A stretch of 64,000 nt of DNA, taken from contig NZ_JASJUU010000002.1 in assembly GCF_030125375.1 (NCBI RefSeq), positions 267,968-331,967 of the forward strand, given 5' to 3'. The number at the start of each line of letters is the position of its first letter. Within the stretch, counting starts at the first letter, position 1. A model generated the notes under the pieces. The model saw only the letters and a list, made by a program, of their open reading frames with translations. It was not told the origin of the DNA and made no database searches. Positions 1 to 8,888 of this stretch are shown in pieces. A program made the position numbers and the translations under genes. Source of the stretch: Pseudoalteromonas umbrosa (GTDB lineage: Bacteria > Pseudomonadota > Gammaproteobacteria > Enterobacterales > Alteromonadaceae).

Positions 1-624
1 CGAAATATCAGGTCCAAACATCGGGTGTAAGCCAACCACTGGGCCTGCGTGTTTATTGAGTAAACTTTTTAAAGGGCTTTGCTTAACAGAGGTAATATCT
101 GCCAAAATGCATTCAGGGTCTAATGGCGGCAAATCTGCTATTACTTTATCTAAACTGTTTATAGGCACACTCACCAGTACGAGTTTAGCGCCTGCTAACA
201 CTGAGCTGGCATCCGTTTGCTGAGATTTGTCGAGTATTTTTACCTCATACCCTGAACGTTTAAACTGTTTTGCAAACAACTGGCCCATCGCACCTTGACC
301 ACCGACAATCACAATAGGTGAAAGTTGTGGCGCTGCACATGCCAATTTACTTTGTTGGTTTTCATAAGCTTCACGCATCATGCGACGCAAAATATCTTCT
401 ACCAACTCCGGGTTAACGCCTTTCTCTTCGGCCTGCTGACGGCGAGCAGCGATCAACGCCGCCTCTCGATCTGGAGCATGTAGCGCTGCGCCCTTCTGTT
501 GTTTGATCTGACCAACCTGTTCGGTCAGTCTTCTTCGCTCAGCAAGTAAGCTCACCAGTTCACTATCACAACGATCTATCTGTATGCGCAGCTCATCTAG
601 GCTTAAGTTCTCTCTCATTCCCAT
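1..624 (-). CDS. tyrA: TyrA, chorismate mutase / prephenate dehydrogenase (5' part only)
   Basis: Bifunctional enzyme of tyrosine synthesis: an N-terminal chorismate mutase makes prephenate, and an NAD-dependent dehydrogenase converts it to 4-hydroxyphenylpyruvate. The 208 codons visible cover the AroQ-type mutase domain (about residues 5-90, with the LRRMMRE helix) and the start of the Rossmann fold (IVIVGGQGAMG, near residue 105), continuing to GLHPMFGPD at the window edge. The 3' end lies outside the window. The start is ATG at 624; a second ATG at 618 is possible. Two TyrR-like operators sit directly upstream. The gene points away from rplS, whose terminator lies in the gap. Identification rests on close similarity along its length to E. 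coli TyrA as I know it. Confidence 0.95.
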   Translation of the reverse strand, partial: MGMRENLSLDELRIQIDRCDSELVSLLAERRRLTEQVGQIKQQKGAALHAPDREAALIAARRQQAEEKGVNPELVEDILRRMMREAYENQQSKLACAAPQLSPIVIVGGQGAMGQLFAKQFKRSGYEVKILDKSQQTDASSVLAGAKLVLVSVPINSLDKVIADLPPLDPECILADITSVKQSPLKSLLNKHAGPVVGLHPMFGPDIS

Positions 625-626
625 AC

Positions 627-664
627 CGTAAACCTTAATTTACACCAGTAAATAATAAATTACA
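627..664 (-). promoter_or_regulatory. Two adjacent TyrR-like boxes upstream of tyrA
   Basis: Read towards tyrA, 644-627 is TGTAAATTAAGGTTTACG, matching the TyrR consensus TGTAAA-N6-TTTACA at 11 of 12 defined positions. A second, weaker match, TGTAATTTATTATTTACT, lies at 664-647 with 10 of 12. The box centres are 20 bp apart, about two helical turns. The strong box ends 2 bases before the tyrA start codon, so bound TyrR would block transcription start or early elongation. TyrR-tyrosine repression of tyrA is known in enterobacteria; its use here is inferred. Confidence 0.7.
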
Positions 665-821
665 CTCAGTCTAACAGGACGAATTTTATTAAGAAAGCGT
701 CAATTTGTTTCTTCATACTATTGTAGGGTACAAACGCAGGAGTTTTATACTAAGTAAAAAATAAGAAAGTGTTTTGAAGTGAGTTTGGTGGCTAATATCG
801 AAAAAGTGAGAGTCTAAAACC

Positions 822-849
822 AAACAGACCGCATAAAGCGGCCTGTTTG
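822..849 (-). terminator. Rho-independent terminator of the rpsP-rplS operon
   Basis: On the minus strand AAACAGGCCGC pairs with GCGGTCTGTTT across the loop TTTAT, followed by a short T-rich stretch. It lies 25 bp past the rplS stop codon. Confidence 0.8.
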
Positions 850-873
850 TTAAGCATAGGTATTATGCGCGTA

Positions 874-1233
874 TTAGTTAAGTTTCTCTTTAATACGTGC
901 AGATTTACCAGAACGCTCGCGTAAGTAGTAAAGCTTAGCACGACGAACCGCACCACGACGCTTAACTGTAACGCTATCAACCACTGGGCTGTGTGTTTGG
1001 AAAACACGCTCAACACCTTCACCGTTTGAGATCTTACGAACAGTGAAAGATGAATGAAGGCCACGGTTGCGCTTAGCGATTACAACACCTTCAAAGGCCT
1101 GTAGACGCTCTTTGTTACCTTCTTTTACACGTACCTGTACAACTACTGTATCACCAGCGCCGAACACTGGTACGTCTTTTTTAAGCTGCTCTTCTTCAAG
1201 CGCTTTAATAATATTTTGGTTTACTTTTGCCAT
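874..1233 (-). CDS. rplS: 50S ribosomal protein L19
   Basis: Large-subunit protein at the 30S-50S interface. The 119-residue product carries the family core ([20 protein letters not shown], then [13 protein letters not shown]) and ends in [10 protein letters not shown] like E. coli L19 (115 residues). The open frame extends to a GTG at 1245, but ATG at 1233, giving MAKVNQN, fits the family better and has GAG 7 bases upstream. Last gene of the rpsP-rimM-trmD-rplS operon, 33 bp after trmD, and followed by a terminator. Confidence 0.97.
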   Translation of the reverse strand: MAKVNQNIIKALEEEQLKKDVPVFGAGDTVVVQVRVKEGNKERLQAFEGVVIAKRNRGLHSSFTVRKISNGEGVERVFQTHSPVVDSVTVKRRGAVRRAKLYYLRERSGKSARIKEKLN

Positions 1234-1266
1234 TTTATTTCTCACATTCCTAGGAGTAACTGTCTT

Positions 1267-2031
1267 CTAGCCACAAGCTTCATGTTCTTGCTGAAATTCA
1301 GCGAGAAGCCTTGCTTGCTCCTCAGTCAGAGCTAGGTTACGCAACAAGTCCGGACGGCGTAGCCAAGTCCTGCCTAATGACTGCTTTAAGCGCCATTTTG
1401 CAATTTCTTTGTGGTTCCCACTGAGTAATACAGCAGGGACCTGCTTTCCATCCAATGTTTCAGGCCGAGTATAGTGAGGGCAATCTAACAGGCCATCCGA
1501 AAATGAATCCTGCTCAGCAGACTGATTGTGACCAAGCACACCTGGCACTAATCGCGCGACTGCGTCAATAAGTGTCATAGCGGGCAATTCGCCACCACTG
1601 AGAATAAAATCACCGATGGACCACTCTTCGTCTACATGAGACTCGATGATCCGTTCATCTATACCTTCATATCGACCCGCAACTAAAATCAACTTCTCAG
1701 ACGTTGCCAATTCAGCAGCGCCTTGTTGGTCTAGTTTGCGCCCCTGTGGAGACATGTAAATTACTTTTGCACCATCGCCAGCTGCAGCTTTTGCATCTAG
1801 AATGGCTTTTTCAAGCGGCTCTACCATCATCAACATACCTGGACCACCGCCATAAGGGCGATCATCTACAGTACGATGTTTGTCGGTCGCATACTCTCTT
1901 GGATTCCAACAATTGAACTCAATCAAACCGTTTTTCACAGCTCGACCAGTTACACCTTGCTGAGTAACTGCATCAAACATTTCAGGGAACAACGATACAA
2001 CGCCGACCCAAAGTTTTTGCTGTTCACTCAT
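1267..2031 (-). CDS. trmD: tRNA (guanine-N1-)-methyltransferase TrmD
   Basis: Methylates G37 next to the anticodon with S-adenosylmethionine, preventing +1 frameshifting. The 254-residue product has the SPOUT knot region ([13 protein letters not shown], then [16 protein letters not shown]) and the C-terminal helical domain ([10 protein letters not shown]). An upstream in-frame start at 2049 is rejected because ATG at 2031 overlaps the rimM stop by one base (TAATG), the usual coupling arrangement, and gives the E. coli length (255). Third gene of the operon. Confidence 0.97.
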   Translation of the reverse strand: MSEQQKLWVGVVSLFPEMFDAVTQQGVTGRAVKNGLIEFNCWNPREYATDKHRTVDDRPYGGGPGMLMMVEPLEKAILDAKAAAGDGAKVIYMSPQGRKLDQQGAAELATSEKLILVAGRYEGIDERIIESHVDEEWSIGDFILSGGELPAMTLIDAVARLVPGVLGHNQSAEQDSFSDGLLDCPHYTRPETLDGKQVPAVLLSGNHKEIAKWRLKQSLGRTWLRRPDLLRNLALTEEQARLLAEFQQEHEACG

Positions 2032-2564
2032 TAAAATGCTGGATCCCAATCAACCGTAATTTCACGTTCTTCATGCTTAACTTCAACAATGACAGAATCT
2101 GTCAAAAATGGAATTAAGCGTTCAGTCTGACCAAATGCATCTTTTTTGTTTGCTTTCACAACCAAAACGTCATTTGAGCCAGTCTCCATAAGGTCATCGA
2201 CATGACCTAAGTTATAACCTTTATTGGTTACAACCGTCATACCAATTAAGTCTCGCCAATAAAACTCCCCTTCAGGTAATTCAGGAAGCTGCTCACTATT
2301 AACGGCAATTTCAGCATTGGTATAAGCCATTGCTTCATCTCGGTCGTTAATGTTCGCAAATTTAGCGATGAAACCCTTGTTGTGGCGACGCCAGTCGCTC
2401 ACTTCAAGTGCTTGCCATTTACCTTGTTGCCCTATCAACCATGGGCTGAAATCGAAGATCCCTTGGGGATCATCAGTAAATGAATGCACCTTAAGCCAAC
2501 CCTTAATACCATAAGGGGCACCTAATTTGCCGACAACAAGTGTCGAGGTGTTATCTTGACTCAT
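2031..2564 (-). CDS. rimM: 16S rRNA processing protein RimM
   Basis: Assembly factor for the 30S head; it binds S19 and helps mature the 3' domain of 16S rRNA. The 177-residue product has an N-terminal beta-barrel domain opening with [16 protein letters not shown] and a PRC-barrel C-terminal domain ([11 protein letters not shown], near residue 100, to VDWDPAF). It starts 17 bp after the rpsP stop and its own stop overlaps the trmD start by one base, so it is translationally coupled to trmD. Confidence 0.96.
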   Translation of the reverse strand: MSQDNTSTLVVGKLGAPYGIKGWLKVHSFTDDPQGIFDFSPWLIGQQGKWQALEVSDWRRHNKGFIAKFANINDRDEAMAYTNAEIAVNSEQLPELPEGEFYWRDLIGMTVVTNKGYNLGHVDDLMETGSNDVLVVKANKKDAFGQTERLIPFLTDSVIVEVKHEEREITVDWDPAF

Positions 2565-2581
2565 GGTTACACTTACGCCTA

Positions 2582-2830
2582 TTAAGCCGCTTTACGAGCG
2601 TCTTTAACTAACTTAGCTACGCGATCTGAAAGAGATGCGCCCTGACCTACCCAGTGATCAACACGAGCAAGATCTAGACGAAGTTTTTCTTCCTGACCAG
2701 AAGCGATTGGGTTAAAGAAACCTACTTTCTCGATGAAACGACCGTCACGCGAGAAACGGCTATCCGCAACCACGATTTGATAGAATGGACGCTTTTTAGC
2801 GCCGCCACGTTGCAAACGAATAGTTACCAT
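2582..2830 (-). CDS. rpsP: 30S ribosomal protein S16
   Basis: Early-binding small-subunit protein. The 82-residue product starts [17 protein letters not shown] and has the usual S16 length and motif ([10 protein letters not shown]). First gene of the operon; AGAGGA lies 6 bases before the ATG. In E. coli ffh lies immediately upstream of rpsP, whereas here a heme-uptake locus of about 6 kb separates them. Confidence 0.97.
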   Translation of the reverse strand: MVTIRLQRGGAKKRPFYQIVVADSRFSRDGRFIEKVGFFNPIASGQEEKLRLDLARVDHWVGQGASLSDRVAKLVKDARKAA

Positions 2831-2898
2831 ACCGTCCTCTACATAGATTGACTGTTTTCATTAATAAGATATAACTTCCCACTACGGGAAGCTGGGGA

Positions 2899-2926
2899 AT
2901 TGTACGAGTTTTTCTCAACAATGCAA
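2899..2926 (-). promoter_or_regulatory. Probable promoter of the rpsP operon
   Basis: TTGCAT (2926-2921), 16-base spacer, TACAAT (2904-2899) on the minus strand. The expected leader is about 60 bases and holds a small hairpin, CTTCCC-GTAGT-GGGAAG, near 2893-2877. Farther out, 2963-2980 is an unexplained palindrome, TAGGTC-N6-GACCTA. Confidence 0.55.
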
Positions 2927-3015
2927 GTATGTTTTAGATTTAATTCTCAATCTTGACATACCTAGGTCGGTTTAGACCTAAAATGCAATCATCATTTGGC
3001 TTCGTACCCGCCAAA

Positions 3016-3048
3016 ATAAAGAAACGGATGCTGTTGAAAACACCCGTT
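3016..3048 (-). terminator. Terminator downstream of the heme receptor gene
   Basis: On the minus strand AACGGGTG pairs with CATCCGTT around a 10-base loop, then TCTTTATTTT. It lies about 55 bp past the receptor stop. A second weaker hairpin (GCAAGGCG / CGCTTTGC) sits between. Confidence 0.6.
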
Positions 3049-3100
3049 TAAATGCTCAAGCAAAGCGAATATCGCCTTGCTCGCAGGGAGACATTACCGC

Positions 3101-5200
3101 CTAGAAGGTATATTTAGCATTAATCGCAAAATTACGTCCTGGCTGTGTGTATTGCTCTAGGTTCGCATCAGCCGCTTGCCCTGCAACACTTTCATAAGGA
3201 ATATATTCTTTATCTAACAGATTAAAGACACCTGCATTGAGTCGCAGGTTGCCGAAATCATACTCAGCATAGAGATCGACAGTTCCCCAACCACCAGTTT
3301 TAATTCTGTCATCAGTTGGAACCTTAGTCATACGCTTAGCCGCTTTAAACGCTGCTGTAACTGACCAGCTGTCCATTTCATAACGCGTCTTTGCAAAGCC
3401 GTTTAGAGGACTAATTGAACTTAGATATTCGTTAGTTTCTTTATCTTTACCTTGTACATATGTAAGACCAGTTTCTACAGAAACATTATCATTTACCCAA
3501 ACGGTAAAGTTCGCTTCTAATCCTTTAATCTCTACCTCACCAATATTGTGGTACTGATAATACGTCTTAGGCGGCATGTTAGGTATTTGACTAGGCTCAA
3601 CACGAACTACCTTATTACCTATAAAGTCATCGAACTTAGTATTAAATAGTGTTACAGAAAACTGCTTTGAGTCAAAACCACCTTTCACACCAAACTCTAT
3701 ACTGTCACTGGTCTCTGGGTCTAGCTCAGGGTTCGGTAAAATCTGGTAAATAGGTTCAACACCGTGGCTTTGATATGCTAGATCATGAGGTGGAATTTTA
3801 AAACCACGAGAGTACTGTGCCACCACATTCAAATTATCTGAAACTGCATATACTAAACCAAGCTTTGGCGATAGTGCAGTTTCACTGATATCCCCAAACT
3901 CTGTGCCCTCATAAAGCTCGCTTTGTTTTGCATCCATATCATACTTATCAAGACGCAAGCCCGCGTTCAATGTAACAGCATCAGACAAAGCAATATTATC
4001 TTGTACAAAAAGCCCTAACATGGTGGTGTCTGCACCAGGGAATGTTTTTTGTCCCTCATTATCAAACACTTTATTACCTTGTGCATCAATTCGGGTTTTT
4101 AGACGAGGTCTTGATGTTTCATAACCATCATAATCAAAACCATAAACAAGTTGATGTGACACAGAACCAAACTCTAGCTGCTTATCTAATACTAAGCGTG
4201 CACCAAGAATAGACTGCTCGAAACGATAGTCGTTGTAATCCGTGTAAGGCCCAATACGGCTGCGACTTCCATCATTAGCACGAGTCTGATTACTGATCTG
4301 TTCAAAGTCAGTATAATAAACTTGTGTACTTAAGTTATCGTAAAAACTTGTCGCTGTTGAAGTATCAAACTCTAATGACAAAGAAAGGCTTTCGTTATCA
4401 TCTCTTGTTTCATACTCATTTGCCGTGATTACTTGCTCGCTGTCTTGGTCAAAGTAATCAAGCGTCGCCAAAACACGCTCGCTGTCAGTCAATTTAAACT
4501 CCGACTTTAGCAATAACGCATTTGATGTGTAGTCAAATCCTGGAAGATTTTCTTGATAATTCTGCGTTTCTTCGCCATCTCTACGCGTCACTTGAATAGA
4601 TGTGGCGTTTAGATCACTAAGTTGCTTAGCAAATGTTGCTGTGGCGCTTTTTTCCGAGTTAACGCCGTAATAGCCAATACCAACTTGAGCATAACTATCT
4701 TCATTAGCTAGGTAATCAGACGGATTTTTTGTCGATATAACAATAATGCCACCCAAAGCATCAGAGCCATAAAGAGATGATGCAGCACCTTTTGCCACTT
4801 CAATTTGCTTTACGTTATCAACATCAAAGTAACCGCGACCAATGATTAAGCCGCCACCACCAGAATAAGCATCATTCAAGCGGCGTCCGTCTTTGACGTA
4901 AACAACACGATTTCCACCAATACCACGAATATTGAGCGCTTGGGCTTCACCAGTTGAGCCCGTAGTTGTGATCCCTGTTTGATACTTAAATGCACTATTT
5001 AAGTCCACTGCTAACTCACGTTCAATTTCTTGTTCGGTGACAACATTCACAGAGCCCGCAACATCCTCAAGCTTTTGCTCAATACGCGACCCTGATACTA
5101 CGATAACCTCGCTGTCTTTCTCAAATTGCTCCGCAACTGAACTTGGCGCAGTAAAGACCGCAGCTGCAATACTTAGCGAAATAGTAGTTTGTTTAAACAT
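3101..5200 (-). CDS. TonB-dependent outer-membrane heme/hemoglobin receptor
   Basis: Probable outer-membrane receptor that takes up heme with TonB energy. The 699-residue product has a signal peptide (about 1-23, cleaved near SVA/EQ), a TonB-box-like stretch EVIVVSG at 31-37, a plug domain with YVKDGRRL and ASSLYGSDALGG, and a barrel ending in YTF. Near residues 465-490 the GFKIP and PNPEL motifs, with a histidine between them, resemble the FRAP...NPNL signature of heme receptors such as HemR, HutA and HmuR. It is divergent from hmuTUV-hugZ across a shared Fur-like region. The substrate is inferred from those motifs and the neighbours; other iron-complex substrates are less likely. Confidence 0.9.
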   Translation of the reverse strand: MFKQTTISLSIAAAVFTAPSSVAEQFEKDSEVIVVSGSRIEQKLEDVAGSVNVVTEQEIERELAVDLNSAFKYQTGITTTGSTGEAQALNIRGIGGNRVVYVKDGRRLNDAYSGGGGLIIGRGYFDVDNVKQIEVAKGAASSLYGSDALGGIIVISTKNPSDYLANEDSYAQVGIGYYGVNSEKSATATFAKQLSDLNATSIQVTRRDGEETQNYQENLPGFDYTSNALLLKSEFKLTDSERVLATLDYFDQDSEQVITANEYETRDDNESLSLSLEFDTSTATSFYDNLSTQVYYTDFEQISNQTRANDGSRSRIGPYTDYNDYRFEQSILGARLVLDKQLEFGSVSHQLVYGFDYDGYETSRPRLKTRIDAQGNKVFDNEGQKTFPGADTTMLGLFVQDNIALSDAVTLNAGLRLDKYDMDAKQSELYEGTEFGDISETALSPKLGLVYAVSDNLNVVAQYSRGFKIPPHDLAYQSHGVEPIYQILPNPELDPETSDSIEFGVKGGFDSKQFSVTLFNTKFDDFIGNKVVRVEPSQIPNMPPKTYYQYHNIGEVEIKGLEANFTVWVNDNVSVETGLTYVQGKDKETNEYLSSISPLNGFAKTRYEMDSWSVTAAFKAAKRMTKVPTDDRIKTGGWGTVDLYAEYDFGNLRLNAGVFNLLDKEYIPYESVAGQAADANLEQYTQPGRNFAINAKYTF

Positions 5201-5245
5201 TATCTTTTAACCTCAAACAGGAAGAACGAATAAATTTCGCTGTGC

Positions 5246-5295
5246 ACTATAAAGGTATTTTTAAACTATCACAAACGATAATTATTTGCATTTCT
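5246..5295 (-). promoter_or_regulatory. Heme receptor promoter with Fur-like box
   Basis: On the minus strand TTGTGA (5274-5269), 17-base spacer, TATAGT (5251-5246) is a good sigma-70 promoter for the receptor. Next to the -35, 5277-5295 (GATAATTATTTGCATTTCT) matches the 19-bp Fur box at 12 positions, including the whole GATAAT half. The site lies in the divergent gap and could serve hmuT as well, for which I see no clear promoter. Confidence 0.6.
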
Positions 5296-5442
5296 ATAAT
5301 CATGTAGATTTTAGTTTCTTGAGAATGTATTATTACCGCCATTGGATACACAGACTCATAAGGGATTTATCAGTCGCTCAAACTGCCCTTCAAACGAGCA
5401 GTAACGAGTCAAAAACTCAAGTAATTAACACGTGAGAGAACA

Positions 5443-6261
5443 ATGAAACATACCCTTTATATTGGTATTTTACTGATGCTGAGTAGCTTCGCTGCGAACG
5501 CAGAACGCTTGGTCGTCGCAGGTGGCACCATTACAGATATCGTCTATGCGCTCAATGCAGGTGAGTCTGTAGTTGCAGTAGACACTTCAAGTACATGGCC
5601 ACCAAAAGCAACAACTCTGCCAAAGGTTGGCTATTATCGTGATTTGGCCGCAGAAGGTATTTTATCGCAAAAGCCAACCATGGTTTTGACCCTAGAAGGC
5701 GCCGGCCGCCCTGAAGTACTCACGCAAATTAAAAGCACTGGAGTTCTACTCAAGTTGTACGGAAAGCCAAAACATGTTCAAGGGCTTTTTTCTCTTATCA
5801 CCGAAGTTGCAACCGATCTCAATAAAAAGCCTCAAGCAGAACAGCTAATCAACTCTTTAAAAAAGCAATTGCCAAGTAAATCTAAACGCTCAGGTACGAA
5901 GGCATTATTTATTCTCTCTGCTGGTGAAAGAGGTGTGATGGTCGCAGGAAAAGAGACTGTACCAGATGTCTTATTTGACTATACGGGCATTGAAAATATC
6001 GCTGTACATAATGGTTTTAAGCCCTTTAACCGTGAAGCTCTATTAATCAGTAACCCAGACTTTATCGTCGCACCCAGTCATGTTGTCTATGGCGCAGGCG
6101 GCCCAGGAAAGTTCTGTAAGCAAGCATCCCTTGCTTTAATCCCAGCTGCGAAGGAATGTCGTCTATTAGTTATGGATTCTCTAATGGCACTCGGTATGAC
6201 TACTCGATTACCTGAAGCCATTGCCAAACTAGACGCATTTCATCGTAAGCAGGCATTATGA
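5443..6261 (+). CDS. hmuT: Periplasmic heme-binding protein HmuT/HutB
   Basis: Carries heme from the outer-membrane receptor to the inner-membrane importer. The 272-residue product has a signal peptide ending ANA/E near residue 20 and a class III periplasmic-binding fold starting RLVVAGGTITDIVYAL, with KVGYYRDLAAEGILS in the N-lobe, typical of HmuT. GAGAGAA precedes the ATG. Its stop overlaps the hmuU start (ATGA), indicating coupling. The locus order T-U-V plus a divergent receptor fixes the substrate class better than the protein alone. Confidence 0.92.
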   Translation: MKHTLYIGILLMLSSFAANAERLVVAGGTITDIVYALNAGESVVAVDTSSTWPPKATTLPKVGYYRDLAAEGILSQKPTMVLTLEGAGRPEVLTQIKSTGVLLKLYGKPKHVQGLFSLITEVATDLNKKPQAEQLINSLKKQLPSKSKRSGTKALFILSAGERGVMVAGKETVPDVLFDYTGIENIAVHNGFKPFNREALLISNPDFIVAPSHVVYGAGGPGKFCKQASLALIPAAKECRLLVMDSLMALGMTTRLPEAIAKLDAFHRKQAL

Positions 6262-7307
6262 GCAACACCGCACTTCCCCTTTTAAATTCAAATCAACATT
6301 TAAAGTGGTACTGGTTGAGCGGCTTATTGCTGCTTGGCCTTGCTTGGCTCTCTCTCAGTAGCGGTCCTGTTGGGTGGGATTGGAAAATGCCCATCGCTTG
6401 GATATTACCCAATACCATGACAATGGATATTAATGAGCTGCAAATGAGTGTCGTATCACAAATTAGATTACCTCGATTGCTACTCGCCATTTTAGTTGGC
6501 TCCGTGCTCGCTTGCAGCGGCGCTGCAACGCAGGCACTATGTCGCAACCCGCTAGCCGATCCTAGTTTAATGGGCGTCACAGGTGGCGCGGCGGTCGCTG
6601 CCATTGCCGTTATCGCACTCGCTCCCAAAGTCAGCTTTATTAATGAAGCCATGGTTGCACCTGCCGCATTCGTAGGTGCATTAACCATCACTTCTGTCAT
6701 TTACCGTCTAGCCAATCATCAAGGTCAGGTTCAAATCACAACATTATTATTGGCAGGCGTCGCCATTAATGCCATTGCCATGGCCATTATCGGCTTATTC
6801 AGCTTTTTTGCTGACGACAGTTCATTGCGTTTGATGACTTATTGGCAGATGGGGTCTTTAGGCGGCGCGAGTTGGTCAGCAATGATTTACGGCGCTCCTC
6901 TTATCATCATCAGTACCATCATGTTGATTTTGAAGAAACGCCAAATAAACGCACTAATGCTTGGCGAAAGGGATGCAAGACATCTAGGTGTTAATGTGAA
7001 ACGCCTAAAAACCGAAGTTGTCTTTCTCGTTGCGCTCGGTGTCGGTGGTGCCGTTGCTATGGCGGGTATGATTGGCTTTGTTGGGTTGGTTGTTCCCCAT
7101 ATCGCGCGCTTATTAGTGGGCCCAGATCTACGAAAAATGCTCCCTCTGAGCATGCTTTTAGGGTGCTTATTAATGTTACTTGCTGATTGGATAGCACGCC
7201 TGATTGTCGCACCCTCTGAGTTACCGATAGGTATTGTCACTGCGCTATTTGGCGCGCCATTTTTTATCTATCAATTAGTGAAACAAAAGCGAGGTGCTCA
7301 TGCTTGA
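6258..7307 (+). CDS. hmuU: Heme ABC transporter permease HmuU
   Basis: FecCD-family inner-membrane permease. The 349-residue product has about ten hydrophobic segments and family motifs: RLPRLLLAILVGSVLACSGAATQ near residue 70-95 in two parts, CRNPLADPSLMGVTGGA, and the BtuC-like coupling loop MAGMIGFVGLVVPHIARLL near 272. Overlaps hmuT by 4 bases and hmuV by 8, so the three are surely co-translated. Confidence 0.94.
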   Translation: MSNTALPLLNSNQHLKWYWLSGLLLLGLAWLSLSSGPVGWDWKMPIAWILPNTMTMDINELQMSVVSQIRLPRLLLAILVGSVLACSGAATQALCRNPLADPSLMGVTGGAAVAAIAVIALAPKVSFINEAMVAPAAFVGALTITSVIYRLANHQGQVQITTLLLAGVAINAIAMAIIGLFSFFADDSSLRLMTYWQMGSLGGASWSAMIYGAPLIIISTIMLILKKRQINALMLGERDARHLGVNVKRLKTEVVFLVALGVGGAVAMAGMIGFVGLVVPHIARLLVGPDLRKMLPLSMLLGCLLMLLADWIARLIVAPSELPIGIVTALFGAPFFIYQLVKQKRGAHA

Positions 7308-8097
7308 GTGTAACAATATCTCGATTACGCGCGGAAACAAGCGCATTATTCACGATCTGTCTTTTGCTGCGCAGCAAGGTCAATTTATTGTCTTACTTGG
7401 AGAGAATGGTGCGGGTAAATCGACCTTATTGAGCGCAATATGTGATGATCTGTCCTATTCAGGTGATGTGTTATTTCACGATCAGCGGATCCATCAACTT
7501 GACCCTCAGCAACTGGCGACCAAACGCGCCATGCTGCTGCAAAACAACCGTGTCAATTTTTCTTTTAGTGCTGCAGAATTGATTGCAATGGGGCGCTACC
7601 CCTATCACGAGACTAGATCAGCACAGGCTGAAGTGGTCAATGAGGTTATCCTGCAAATGTCTCTAGAAACGTTAGCTGACAGAGATGTTACCGTACTATC
7701 AGGCGGTGAGTTTCAACGTGTGCAATTTGCACGTTGCATTGCGCAGCTTGATGCACATAAGCCTGGAACGTCAGGCAAGTTGATGTTACTGGACGAACCA
7801 ACCTCGGCATTGGATCTGCATCATCAACATATGACATTAAGCAAAGCGAAATCTTTTGCGGAGCAAGGTAATACCGTCATTGCTGTATTACACGACTTAA
7901 ACTTAGCATCATTATATGCTGACAGAATTTTACTGCTGCACCATGGCGTCATCTATCACGACGGCAAGCCACAGGATGTCTTACGTCCTGAGGTGCTGCA
8001 ACCAATATACCGTGCTGGCATGCAAATTAACTTGCACCCCAGCTTTGAAATCCCTATGATTTTTTCAGAACCGCTAACAGGAGCCTCCAATGCGTGA
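7300..8097 (+). CDS. hmuV: Heme ABC transporter ATP-binding protein HmuV
   Basis: ATPase that powers the HmuU permease. The product is 265 residues: Walker A GENGAGKST at 34-42, signature LSGGEFQRVQFARC, Walker B LMLLDEPTSALD, and a switch histidine in VLHDLNLA. The open frame extends to GTG at 7294, but ATG at 7300 has GCGAGG 5 bases upstream and is preferred; it overlaps the hmuU stop (ATGCTTGA). An identical 8-base overlap layout joins it to hugZ. Confidence 0.94.
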   Translation: MLECNNISITRGNKRIIHDLSFAAQQGQFIVLLGENGAGKSTLLSAICDDLSYSGDVLFHDQRIHQLDPQQLATKRAMLLQNNRVNFSFSAAELIAMGRYPYHETRSAQAEVVNEVILQMSLETLADRDVTVLSGGEFQRVQFARCIAQLDAHKPGTSGKLMLLDEPTSALDLHHQHMTLSKAKSFAEQGNTVIAVLHDLNLASLYADRILLLHHGVIYHDGKPQDVLRPEVLQPIYRAGMQINLHPSFEIPMIFSEPLTGASNA

Positions 8098-8833
8098 ACA
8101 AGCCGCTTTTGAAGCACGCACCTTAGTAAGACAGTCATCTGTCTGTGTGATCTCAACTATTTCTAAAAACCTACAGGGCTACCCTTTTGGATCTGTGTCT
8201 CCTTTTATGACGGACAATCAAGGTAGGCTAATTTTTTATATTGCAGGGATAGCGCAACATTCAAGAAACCTTACTGAAGATAGCCGCATGTGTGCGACCG
8301 TATTTGATGCTGCTGATCAAGGTGACCAAAATGCACACGCACGAGTAACTGTCGTTGGTGATGCAGTGCCGGTGCCTGCTGAAGAGTCAGAAGCCTTGCT
8401 TGAGCGCTATGAGCGTCAATACCCTGAAGCCATATCTTACCGCCAAGCCCATGACTTTCAGTTATGGCGCATGGAAGTAAAGCGCGTTCGTTACATTGGT
8501 GGATTTGGTCATATCTTCTGGATAGAAGAAAACGAATGGCATGCACAAGAGCCAGAATGGACGCTAGAAGATGAAAAGCGCATGGTTGAACATATGAATG
8601 ACGACCATGCTGATGCCAACCAGCTTATGCTGAACCTGATCCACCAAGTGCAAGCTGACGACGTCATCATGACAACCATTGTCCTCGATGGATGTTATCT
8701 TCGCGCCAATGACAAAAACTACTATGTTCAGTTTGAAAACGTGTGTATGGATAGTAAAGCAGTGAGAATGGAACTTGTTAGACTGACCAAGGCTGCACGC
8801 AAAGCACTTAGCTCTGAGGCCGAACAAGATTAG
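8090..8833 (+). CDS. hugZ: HugZ/HutZ-family heme utilization protein
   Basis: Cytoplasmic protein of the split-barrel flavin-binding superfamily; HugZ and HutZ members bind and degrade heme, releasing iron. The 247-residue product has an N-terminal barrel (PFGSVSPFMTDNQGRLIFYI, then SRNLTEDSRMCATV) and a C-terminal DUF2470-like domain beginning DEKRMVEHMNDDHADA near residue 163. It overlaps hmuV by 8 bases as the last gene of the operon. Heme degradation is inferred from family and context; a heme-chaperone role is the alternative. Confidence 0.88.
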   Translation: MREQAAFEARTLVRQSSVCVISTISKNLQGYPFGSVSPFMTDNQGRLIFYIAGIAQHSRNLTEDSRMCATVFDAADQGDQNAHARVTVVGDAVPVPAEESEALLERYERQYPEAISYRQAHDFQLWRMEVKRVRYIGGFGHIFWIEENEWHAQEPEWTLEDEKRMVEHMNDDHADANQLMLNLIHQVQADDVIMTTIVLDGCYLRANDKNYYVQFENVCMDSKAVRMELVRLTKAARKALSSEAEQD

Positions 8834-8846
8834 GGCTTGATAAAGT

Positions 8847-8876
8847 AAAAAGGGTAGTGACATCACTTCCCTTTTT
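8847..8876. terminator. Bidirectional terminator between hugZ and ffh
   Basis: AAAAAGGG-T-AGTGA pairs with TCACT-T-CCCTTTTT around CA, giving a T-tract in both directions between convergent genes. Confidence 0.85.
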
Positions 8877-8888
8877 TGATTCAGTTAA

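Noticed and set aside
792..1064. Minus-strand open frame shifted against rplS
   Set aside because: It overlaps the 3' part of rplS and the operon terminator in another frame and resembles no protein.
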